Below, piece after piece: positions 1 through 10,300 of a DNA stretch of 64,000 nt. The first letter of the stretch is position 1; the number at the start of each line of letters is the position of its first letter. The stretch comes from Xestospongia bergquistia (taxonomy: Eukaryota; Porifera; Demospongiae; Haplosclerida; Petrosiidae): assembly GCA_963965975.1 (NCBI GenBank), contig OZ014415.1, positions 5,213,001 through 5,277,000 on the forward strand. The letters run 5' to 3'. The position numbers and the translations under genes were made by a program. A model generated the notes under the pieces. That model saw only the letters and a list, made by a program, of their open reading frames with translations. It did not search any database and was not told where the DNA came from.

Positions 1-850
1 GTAAGCCTGCCTCATTCCTGATTTCTGTAATAGTTCTTATCTTTGTTCATTGTCCTTCCATTTAGTTTGATCTTTGTTCTTTATTCAATTTCAGATAAAT
101 ACCTGATTTTGTTTGTTCCTGACTGTATCAATTTCGTTTAAATACAACTTCTACTTAAACTTAGTTGTGACGAGAACAGAGCTGCATATTCAACTGCAGT
201 CTTGCCATAGAACTATACAAAAACTTTCAACAGTTACTAGTGACACTGATAGTCTAAAAGGCTATATAGAAAAGATTCTCCATATTTTCAAATGTAATGT
301 CAAAGTTTATGTCACAAAGAGTGTGACATAATTCTTTTACAACTTACTAAAGTGTATTGTATAGGCTTATTTAACTAAACTCACCATTGCCACTTTCTTA
401 TTTGTAGAATTTATTTTTTCAAGAGATTAGAAGTATTTGATAAGGTGCTATTTTTGCACATTACGAACGTTTTAGCGCTATATTCAATATTGTCCAGTAA
501 AGATGGTACTTTTATTTGGCTAATGGTTGATTAACGCATTACAAACATTTGTTGATCATTTGTCTTTTGTGCATATTGCTAAAAATAGAGAAAAGGGAGC
601 TTCATTACTGTATTGTCAAAATAACTTAAATCCCAACTTATGTATTGTTAGTACTCATCAATAGACCTGATTTAATAACATTATTTAATATATTTGGGTT
701 GATGTAGCCAGCACTTTACCATGACTGTTTGATTTTATAGAGATAAGGTGAGCTTGTATTCACTTCTTAACTTTTTTCTGGAGCAGAAGAAATTCCTCCC
801 ATGGGATTTCCATGTGATCCTGTAATGTGTTTTAATGCTTAGTGATTTTT
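1..850. other. AT-rich non-coding stretch, nothing recognised
   Basis: No convincing coding exon, RNA gene or repeat is visible. A 72-codon open frame (113-331, plus) has no recognisable motif and ordinary AT-rich composition, so I do not call it a gene. Confidence 0.4.
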
Positions 851-869
851 TTGTTAGTAGGTATATTGT

Positions 870-1180
870 GTAGTGGTTGCTAGTCGATAAACTGTAGACG
901 TTGTTAGTAGATAGACTATAGAGGTTGCTAGTAAGTAGGCTACATTGTAGAGGTTGCTAGTAGATAGACTGTATAGGCTGCTAGTGGTTATGTATACATT
1001 GCCTGCAGAAGTCTCTTGTAAGTAGACTGTAGTGGTTGCTAGTAGAAAATTTGTTGAGGCTTTTAGTAGAAAGACTGTAGAAGTTGCTAGTAGGTAGGTT
1101 TATAAAGGCAAGTAGTAGATAGACTTTAGAAACTGCTATAGTAGATGGACTGTAGAGGTTGCCAGTAGATAGATTGTAAA
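870..1180. repeat. Degenerate ~25-bp minisatellite
   Basis: The words GGTTGCTAGTAG and TAGATAGACTGTAGA recur at about 875, 901, 923, 952, 977, 1034, 1058, 1082 and 1157, i.e. every 22-29 bp with a few skipped steps. Copies are diverged. Two antisense open frames across 981-1334 are by-products of this repetition. Confidence 0.75.
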
Positions 1181-1189
1181 TGTAGAGGA

Positions 1190-2395
1190 ACCATAAGCTT
1201 AGACGTTGATTCAGGAAAGTTAGAAAGAAATGTGGTTGTAAAATCCACAGTGGCCATAATATTTGTGCCAATAGCGGCAATACTGTGTTCATGATATTTG
1301 ATATACACATACAATACAGGTAGAAGTTACACATATCTTATTGTCTTGTAATTTTTATGTTTTACTGAAGAATGAAGTGTTCTGATATAATTACATTTTC
1401 TTAACTACAGTAATTGATCAATAAATGTATAGGGTTGATTTTGCTAAAGATAAATGTCTTCATGATTTTGGTATAAAATTAAATCAGGAGATAACATAAA
1501 TTGTCGGAGTCCTGGTTGCAGTAAAACTAGAGTATAGAGACAAAAAATGTTACTCCAGAAAAAAAATTTGAGAGAGAATCAATTCTTTGAAGGAATTAAG
1601 AATGTTGAGTGTTGGGGAATTATCAAATAGATATTTTTTGAAAGTGTAGTCTAGTAAGAATAATACTATAATATATATCATTCCACCTGGCATGTTTGCA
1701 TCTTATAACTAGGTAGTACTAAATTTGCTTTGAATTATTTTTATGTACATACACATGTATTGCATATGTTAGCTTTGCATCATATTCTGCAACAATTTGT
1801 AATCTTGTGAAGACTTTGACAAGTACTATCTAGAAAGGCCATCTTCAATTGTAAAGATTATTTGGGATGGTGCTATTGGAATTGGGTAATTGACTTTGAA
1901 CACACAAAGACCATAGCTGATCAAATATACATGAAAAGCACATACTTCTGCTATGAAAAACTTTCAAAATTAACTTAAATTAGGTGGCACAAATTCATTC
2001 ATTTTAAAGGACTTTAAGATAAATTTTAAAATAATATATTTATGTACATAAAGATTCCAGGAGCTACACGAGTGACATCTCAACTTCAATTATATGTATA
2101 GCTTTCTTAGAAATAGGCACATTAAAGAGATGTTTACATGGAGATAAAATAAATTTGTCTATACCAGCTGTAAGACAAATGCTCTATATTAAGGGTACTA
2201 CCCTCTCCTCTTGCTAGATTTGTTAAGATGAAAATAAAATACAAAGAACGGGTCAAATCATGAAAAAGAAATAAATAAAATTCAAATTTAACTTTTCTAA
2301 ATTCCTTTTAAATTTTAACAAAATCCCAAACAACGTTGTTGCCTTAAACACAGATTTGACAAGAAAACGATATTTATTAATTGCTATCCTTGGGC
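1190..2395. other. AT-rich non-coding stretch, nothing recognised
   Basis: No exon with coherent coding content on either strand and no tandem structure was found. It ends at the target-site duplication of the hAT-type element. Confidence 0.4.
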
Positions 2396-2403
2396 CTTGG
2401 CTG

Positions 2404-3213
2404 CATAGGCGTATTTAGACCCGGGCCAGCACGGGCTTTGCCCGGGTAAACTTGGCCAGACCAAAATTAATTACATTTTTTCAAAGATAAATTTATTGCT
2501 TTTATTTACACAAAAAGATTAACCACTAACACATGCCATGTATGACTTCACAGTTAGCAATTAGCACCTCTTTTATGAACTGTGATCTGAGTCAGACTGA
2601 GTGCCAATATGAAAAGACTCTTGTAGACTTGGGCCTCTAGTAATAGTAGCAGTAGTGGTGTAGGCTGGTCCATCAAAAAAATCATACAATGTTCCAGAGA
2701 GTGAGGAATATGACAGTGGAAATGACAGCAATGAAGAAATTGACAGAGAAATTAGAGGATTATTCTTTCTACTTTTCTTGTACTCTGCAGACACAGATGG
2801 TGATGGTATTGATCTACAGATTCATAGGGTATAGGTAATGATTTATCCACAATACCAGGAGTTAACGTAAATGTACATGTTGGTGATGTAGCATCAACCT
2901 CAAGCCGAGAGTAGATGGTCCTGCAGACATAGCTAAAGATAAATCCGAAAAGCCTATTCAACCAGTCGGCATTGATTTTCCACTTTCTGTTTTAGTCGAT
3001 TGTTTAAACCTAGATGGTACCAAGCAACAGTAGGTTTTCTAGTATAGCAATCCAAATGATGCATTCATTCAGAACGGGTTCAGGGACAGGAAACATACCT
3101 TGTTTTTGGTTGAGTAAAAGTTTAAAATTGTTAATAACTATTAATAACTACTAATTCATAATGATGAATAATTAATAAGCCCTAGTACTTTTAGAGACCT
3201 AGATACGCCTATG
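2404..3213. mobile_element. Non-autonomous hAT-type element with 8-bp target duplication
   Basis: The ends are inverted repeats: CATAGGCGTATTTA at the left, and TAGATACGCCTATG at the right (one mismatch in 14). The 8-bp direct repeat CTTGGCTG lies immediately outside both ends (2396-2403 and 3214-3221). Short imperfect TIRs beginning CA plus an 8-bp duplication are the signature of the hAT superfamily. A GC-rich subterminal hairpin (CCCGGGC...GCCCGGG, 2420-2446) stands out in this AT-rich sequence. At 810 bp it is too short for a hAT transposase, and the acidic Ser/Asp/Glu-rich open frame near 2690-2830 does not look like one. It is therefore non-autonomous, mobilised in trans. The intact duplication indicates a single clean insertion. 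Confidence 0.85.
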
Positions 3214-3221
3214 CTTGGCTG

Positions 3222-3840
3222 ATTTTGTACTGTCCAGGAGTTTGTCCCTGCTCACCCACTCTATTGACATTCCTCAGGTACTAGAAAACCACGCCTTATT
3301 AAATATTTGTGGTTTCAAGTGTTTTGATAGGGTGGAGCTGCAGTTGCTGTATACGGAAAACTTACAACAACATTGTATATAGGGTGGAGCTGCAGATACG
3401 GAAAACTTACAACATTGTGTGTAGACAGAACATTCTTTCGATTTAGCTAATATATTATAAATGATAGCTAATTAAATCCTTTCTAAACAGTTTGTTTACT
3501 AATTTTTTTAAAAATCACTTTTCATATTTTCTTTAAAAAAATTTTTTTAGCATAACCTTGTTAGTATAAACAATAATCAAGAAACTAGCACTGCAGTTAC
3601 TGGTCTCCAGGAACTTTTGTCCTTAATTTCTTACACTAGATTGTTTTGCATACAAATTTAAAAAACATTAGGCTATTATAAACATTTACATGAATTTTAT
3701 TACCGAGTTAAAAATAGTGACAAGCTTCACATTCTTATTTGCAAATATAAAATCATAATGACTTGCAATATACAAGGTGACAACATCATTCAATGTGACT
3801 TCTTAATATACATCATTACAATGGTTCACAAAAAATGGAC
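3222..3840. other. Non-coding stretch with a small 52-bp tandem duplication
   Basis: The word TAGGGTGGAGCTGCAG followed by ATACGGAAAACTTACAAC occurs at 3328 and again at 3380, an imperfect two-copy duplication. Nothing else is recognisable. It may contain the promoter or first exons of the gene at 4162, but I cannot identify them. Confidence 0.45.
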
Positions 3841-3846
3841 TCAATA

Positions 3847-4137
3847 GCCAGCAATAAGGGGAAATGTACTAAAATGAACAAATGGCCTTGTTGCTGGGTG
3901 GGAAAGACACACCCATATCAAAACAACTGACGATAGTATTTGTACTAACCTGACACACTTGAATATCATATCGTCGTTCACATTCAAAGTCTCAAAAGCC
4001 AGCAATAAGAGGAAATGTACTAAAAAATGAACAAATGGCCTTATTGCTGGGTGGGAAAGACACACCCATATCAAAACAACTGACAATAGTATTTGTACTA
4101 ACCTGACACACTTGAATATCATATCGTCGTTCACATT
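3847..4137. repeat. Two-copy direct repeat, offset 151 bp
   Basis: The segment starting GCCAGCAATAAG at 3847 is repeated almost exactly at 3998, through the shared end TCGTCGTTCACATTCA. Each copy is about 139 bp with a handful of differences. The second copy ends about 25 bp before the first recognisable exon of the USP/ULP gene, so the repeat lies in the presumed 5' part of that gene. An antisense 109-codon open frame here repeats the same peptide twice only because of the duplication. Confidence 0.85.
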
Positions 4138-4161
4138 CATAGCACTGGAGTTGTGCTTTAG

Positions 4162-5787
4162 ACCTAACAAGGCTTTTGAAAATCAAACCAGCAACCTATG
4201 TAGGATAAACTGTGTCCTCCAGTTATTGCATGTAACACCCCTGGCAAAACATCTGTGTGGAAATTAGAAACCCCAAACTTTGTTGAAGCATTGATGAATT
4301 ATTTTAATAGGTATACCACAAGCAGAATTAACACCAGTACAGAAAGAATACTTAAACATTGAGTGTGCAGTAGAAGATAACGTTGTTAATTCACAGATGA
4401 TAACAGTACTCATTTATTTCTAGGCAATATGATATAATATATGTAATTTAATAGACATTGATGACATCAACACACATAGATTTTGGTGGCCAGAATGATG
4501 TAATAGAAGGAATAGAATTACTTGATGATCCCTTACTGTTCAATCAATGGAGGTAATAGAGATTTAAGAAATATACAACTGTAATCAAGTAAGATGTTTG
4601 TCTAATTAACAGAAACTGTTTAATATGTATACAATCACTGAGAAACAATGTCCTATATGCAAGGAGGTCTGTTATAGTGTGTGTCGTTTATATTAACAAT
4701 TAGATAGATGTTGGAGAAGAGTACACAAAAATACTACTAATTTCAGTAGTGGACATAAAGAAGACCGCATATCAGAATTGTGGTGGAAGAAAATATCTTG
4801 TTAATCAGATGAATCATCCCATCATTTGTAAGCTGTTTATTGCGGACAATAATGTCATAATAAAGCCTACAATGCATACCTTGCAATGAACGTCTAATGA
4901 CTGTTAGCACAAAAGTTGCTTCATTACCTGATGTACAGATAATAGGCATTTCTCGAAACACACATTCAAGTAAAAAATCAAACAAGCCATTGTTGCTACA
5001 AGAGTAAGATGCAGGCAATGTAATCCATCTGATATTATATCTGATAGGTCAATTACAATTGAAAGTACTACCAGACATGATTACACCTCAAGAACGTACA
5101 GATTACTTGGAATAGCTGTTAGTACTGATGACAATGAAAGTATCCTTTTAATCTTGCTTCCATTTAGGTTCATCATGGACATCCATCCAACATCTGTAGA
5201 TACAGGTCACTGTAAGTTATTATACAGCTATAAGATACCTACATTAAAACAAACACAATAGACACTGCATTAGTGAAAACACCAGGTGGAGAATGGATTG
5301 AATATGATGACAATAATGTAAATACTAACTACGATTACAACAGAAATATAGATTACATTTCAGTGAGTAAAGATAATGAAAACAATGCATCATTATGATT
5401 ACCTCTTAGAGAAATGTATGTCTAGCTATATACAAGTCTGATGAGTCTGAGGTTAGCATGCAATTATTGTATATCACATAATACATATTGTAATTCATTT
5501 TGCTAACTATAGACTGTATTAAAAGTGATTGATTGTCCACCAATTTTAACATGGAGCGAAGTCAGTCTGTTGTTAAAATGTGCATACTTTACTGTTCTAA
5601 TATTTCTATCAGAGTCCACTTGTTGTTGTTAATGAAGACAAGGAAATAGTAAGTGCATTGCTAGCAAAGAATTTATTCTATATATTTGAATAAAGGACTG
5701 GAAAGAGATTAAGGCACCATACAATACTTTACAGCCAGGAGTGTGGCTAACTGCAAAAGCAAACAGTGTATATATTATGTATAAATA

Positions 5788-5873
<86 letters not shown>

Positions 5874-7292
5874 CAGTATATCTAATAGTATATACTTGTG
5901 TAGGTGATAATGAATTACTTAATATTGTTAGCAAAAGATGTAAGTCAAATCATTTTACATGCACGTCACAGAAATTGTTAAAACAAGAGAAACATAGCCA
6001 TTGTCAACTCCACATTCCTTCCATTATTAAGAGCAAGAGGCTTTAGTGGTGTTATAAAATATGTAAGGCTTTTACAATTTTAACAAAGTATGAAAAGTAA
6101 TAAATTATAGGGCAAAAATCTGTTAGAGAAAGACATGATCATATTTCCTATTCATTGTCCACAACATTGGATTCTCATCGTCAGTGCCTTAATCAACACA
6201 ATATATGTTTGGGATACATTACATAGGTTGTTGATGTAAATGATAAGGTCATATATGAAGTTGATTCATATCATAATAGTCGGCCTCATTTAATAAATAG
6301 CATATGGTAAGAAATTATTACATAAGATAACATTTAAAAAAAACATAGGCTATATTTGTGTACATTGTCAAAGTTTAAACTATCCGTTAGTAAGGGGAGA
6401 TACTATCATTCCAAAGTACATTACACATCCGCAAATGTACTTTTATGGTACTTATATACACACAGATGTGCAACAGTGGACACATGCCATGACATCTACA
6501 GAAATGTATATATATGTAAGGTATGTGAAAAGCATAGCTAAGATTTAACATTTACATTAGTCAATTAAACTTAACAGTATGTGGCAAGTTATCTCAGATT
6601 ATCATATGATGAGGATGATTTTGAGGTAGAGACTGTTTATTACATGTTGACATTATTTTTAAAAAATAGCTGACAACTTACAAGAAATGGATCCTTAAAA
6701 TTAGGTATGCTGTTCATGAAATGAGTACACTCATTATACATTAATACATTGCCTGTTAATATCTAGCTGTTCAGTAGCAGAAGTGCATATGGAAAATGTT
6801 CCACCAGATTATATAGAAACCATCAAAACTTATGTCAACTCAGGTACATAATAAATTACATAAATACTGAGTGATTATAATTTCAATCTTTGGTAACTTT
6901 AGGCTGGGATGGAGACAATGAAGTTAATTATATAATGGATCGTAAGCATACTGTTCTATAAATTCTATGTTGTGATTGATATTTAGTAGAAGATTTAGAG
7001 GACAATGACATACTACTTCCATCATTTACATCTGAACCAGTAATAGATAAGGATGATATATTTTGTACTGAACAAAAATGGGGCAAGGAATTTTACCTTA
7101 AAAGTTATCCAAACTTCAGACGTGACAAATCAGATCAGTATGTTTTTTTATATATGTGAATACTATAGACAATATTCTATCATTGTATCAGTGACTGCAT
7201 ATTTACAGGAGGGTTCATTAGAACAACAATCAAAGCAAATGAAGTGTGTTTACAAATATCATATAAAATTCATGTTTTATGATACAAAATAG
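4162..7292 (+). CDS. USP-like + ULP1/SENP-like double protease gene, ~23 short exons
   Basis: Exons joined at GT/AG introns (25-76 nt apart from one of about 138 nt) give a protein with two isopeptidase domains. Domain 1 resembles the ubiquitin-specific protease (C19) fold: Cys box NLCRINCVLQLL (Cys codon 4199-4201), a QQDA-like block (GGQNDVIEGIELLDD), a CxxC pair (4873-4884), then GHYTALVK with the His codon at 5208-5210 and EYDDN (5300-5314). Domain 2 resembles ULP1/SENP (C48): GVWL (5738-5749), then HWILIV (His 6165-6167), an Asp in EVDS (6263-6265) and a QQ pair (6471-6476). The expected DCG cysteine is not visible after QQ, so this domain may be inactive. Exon ends: 4256, 4405, 4552, 4649, 5003, 5211, 5362, 5451, 5560, 5648, 5765, 5939, 6062, 6179, 6306, 6389, 6515, 6625, 6704, 6843, 6941, 7137. 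Two 1-nt frame slips (about 4860-4885 and 5185) need explaining: decay or assembly error. The first exons upstream are not identified. Confidence 0.6.
5785..5871. repeat. (AT)n microsatellite inside an intron
   Basis: A nearly pure run of alternating A and T of about 85 nt lies inside the intron 5766-5903 of the USP/ULP gene, making it the longest intron there. It is a likely site of length polymorphism and possible cruciform formation. Confidence 0.95.
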
Positions 7293-7304
7293 CACACAAT
7301 CAGA

Positions 7305-10300
7305 CAACTATTAAAGGTTTAGAGTATTGAGTGAAGTTTATAAAGTAAACAGCTCGGTCTAAAGGACTCTATGGGACTAACTAAATAAACTGTTATTAAC
7401 AGTTTTGTAAGTTAGTTTGCAATAACACTCTAAAGTCTTTAATTTAAAGAGTTTAGAAGGTTTAGACTATTGAGAAAAGTTTATAAAGTAAACAGCTCAT
7501 TCTAAACGACTCTATGGGACTAAAGAAATAAACTACTATTAACAGTTTAGTAAGTTGGGTTGCATTAACACTCTAAAGTCTTTAATTTAAAGACTTTAGA
7601 AGGTTTAGACTATTGAGTAAAGTTTATAAAGTAAACTGCTCATTCTAAAGGACTCTATGGGACTAAAGAAATGAACTGCTATTAAAAGTTCAGTAAGTTT
7701 GTTTGCATTCACACTCTAAAGTCTTTAAATTGAAGAGTTTAGAAGGTTTAGACTATTGAGTGAAGTTTTTAAAGTAAACTGATAGGTCTAAAGGACTCTA
7801 TGGGACTAACTAAATAAACTGCTATTAACTGTTTAGTAAGTTGGTTTGCATTAACACTCTAAAGTCTTTATTTTAAAGACTTTAGAAGGTTTAAACTATT
7901 GAGTAATGTTTATAAAGTAAACTGCTCAGTCTAAAGGACTCTATGGGTCTAACGAAATAAACAGCTATTAACAGTTTAGTAAGTTGGTTTGCATTAACAC
8001 TCTAAAGTCTTTAATTTAAAGACTTTAGAAAATTTCGACATTTGAGTAAAGTTTATAAAGTAAACTGCTCATTCTAAAGGACTCTATGGGACTAAAGAAA
8101 TAAACTGCTATTAACATTTCAGTAAGTTGGTTTGCATTAATACTCTAAAGTCTTTAAATTAATGAGTTTAGAAGGCTTAGACTATTGAATGAAGTTTATA
8201 AAGTAAAATTGTCAGTCTAAAGGACTCTATGAAACTAATTAAATAAACTGTTATTAACAGTTTAGTAAGTTCGTTTGCATTACCACTCTAAAGTCTTTAA
8301 TTTAAAGACTTTAGAAGGTTTAGACTATTGAGTAAATTTTATAAAGTAAACTGCTCAGTCTAAAGGACTCTATGAGACTAAAGAAATAAACTGCTATTAA
8401 CAGTTTAGAAAGTTTGTTTGCATTAACACTCTAAAGTCTTTAATTTAAAGACTTTAGAAAGTTTAGACTGTTGAGTGAAGTTTATAAAGTAAAAAGATCA
8501 GTCTAAAGGACTCTATGAAACTAAGTAAATAAACTGCTGTTAACAGTTTAGTAAGTTTGTTTGCATTAACACTCTAAAGTCTTTAATTTAAGGGCTTTAG
8601 AAAGTTTAGAATATTGAGTAAATTTTATAAAGTAAACTGCTCAGTCTAAAGGACTCTATTGGACTTACTATGTAAACTGCTATTAACAGTTTAGTAAGTT
8701 GGTTTGCATTAACACGCTAAAGTCTTAATTTAATAACTTTAGAAGGTTTAGACTGTTGAGTAAAGTTTATAAAGTAAAATTATAGGTCTAAAGGACTCTA
8801 TGGGACCAACTACATAAACTGCTATTAACAGTTTAGTAAGTTGGTTTGCATTAACACTCTGAAGTCTTTAAATTAAAGAGTTTAGAAGGTTTAGACTATT
8901 GAGTGAAGTTTATAAAGTAAACAGCTCTGTCTAAAGGACTCTAGGGGACTAACTAAATAAACTATTATTAACAGTTTTGTAAGTTAGTCTGCGATAACAC
9001 TCTAAAGTCTTTAATTTAAAGACTTTAGAAGGTTTAGACTATTGAGTAAAGTTTATAAAGTAAACTGCTCATTCTAAAGGACTCTACGGGACTAAAGAAA
9101 TGACCTGCTATTAACAGTTCAGTAAGTTGGTTTGCATTAACACTCTAAAGTCTTTAAATTGAAGAGTTTAGAATGTTTAGACTATTGAGTGAAGTTTATA
9201 AAGTAAATTGCTCATTCTTAAGACTCTATGGGACTAACTAAATAAACTGCTATTCACAGTTTAGTAAGTTGGTTTGCATTAATACTCTGCAGTTTTTAAA
9301 TTAAAGAGTTTAGAAGGTTTAGACTATTGAATGAAGTTTGTAAAGTAAACAGCTCGGTCTAAATGACTCTATGGGACTAAATAAGTATACTTTTATAAAC
9401 AGTTTTGTAAGTTAGTTTGCGATAACACTCTAAAGTCTTTTATTTAAAGACTTTAGAAGGTTTAAACTATTGAGTAAAGTTTATAAAGTAAACTGCTCAG
9501 TCTAAAGCACTCTATGGGACTAAAGAAATAAACTGCTATTAACAGTTTAGTAAGTTTGTTTGCATTAACACTCTAAAGTCTTTAATTTAAAGACTTTAGA
9601 AAGTTTTGACTGTTGAGTGAAGTTTATAAAGTAAAAAGCTCAGTCTAAAGGACTCTATGAAACTAAGAAGATAAACTGCTGTTAACAGTTTAGTAAGTTG
9701 GTTTGCATTAACACTCTAAAGTCTTTAATTTAAGGACTTTAGAAAGTTTAGAATATTGAGTAAATTTTATAAAATAAACTGCTAAGTCTAAAGGACTCTA
9801 TGGGACTTACTATGTAAACTGCTATTAACAGTTTAGTAAGTTGGTTTGCCTTAACACTCTAAAGTCTTTAATTTAATGACTTTAGAAGGTTTAGACTGTT
9901 GAGTAATGTTTATAAAGTAAACTTATAGGTCTAAAGGACTCTATGGGACTAAATAAATAAACTGCTATTAACAGTTTAGTAAGTTGGTTTGCATTAACAC
10001 TCTAAAGTCTTTAATTTAAAGACTTTAGAAGGTTTAGACTATTGAGTGAAGTTTATAATGTAAACTGCTCATTCTAAAGGACTCTATGGGACTAACTAAA
10101 TAAACTGCTATTAACAGTTTAGTAAGTTTTTTTGCATTAACACTCTGAAGTCTTTAAATTAAAGAGTTTAAAGATTTAGAGTATTGAGTGAAGTTTATAA
10201 AGTAAAGAGCTCGGTCTAAAGGACTCTATGGGACTAACGAAATAAACTGTTATTAACAGTTTTGTAAGTTAGTTTGCGATAACACTTTAAAGTCTTTAAT

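Noticed and set aside
3841..4170. 109-codon minus-strand open frame with a repeated hydrophobic peptide
   Set aside because: The peptide repeats only because the DNA is a two-copy direct repeat; no family motif, and the plus strand has the better gene context.
4743..5018. 91-codon minus-strand open frame
   Set aside because: It lies antisense to USP-domain exons whose motifs and splice sites are consistent on the plus strand.
5629..5934. 101-codon minus-strand open frame
   Set aside because: It is largely Tyr-Ile repeats encoded by the intronic (AT)n tract.
10002..10028. Rho-independent terminator
   Set aside because: The palindrome is AT-rich, repeated hundreds of times, and the organism is eukaryotic.
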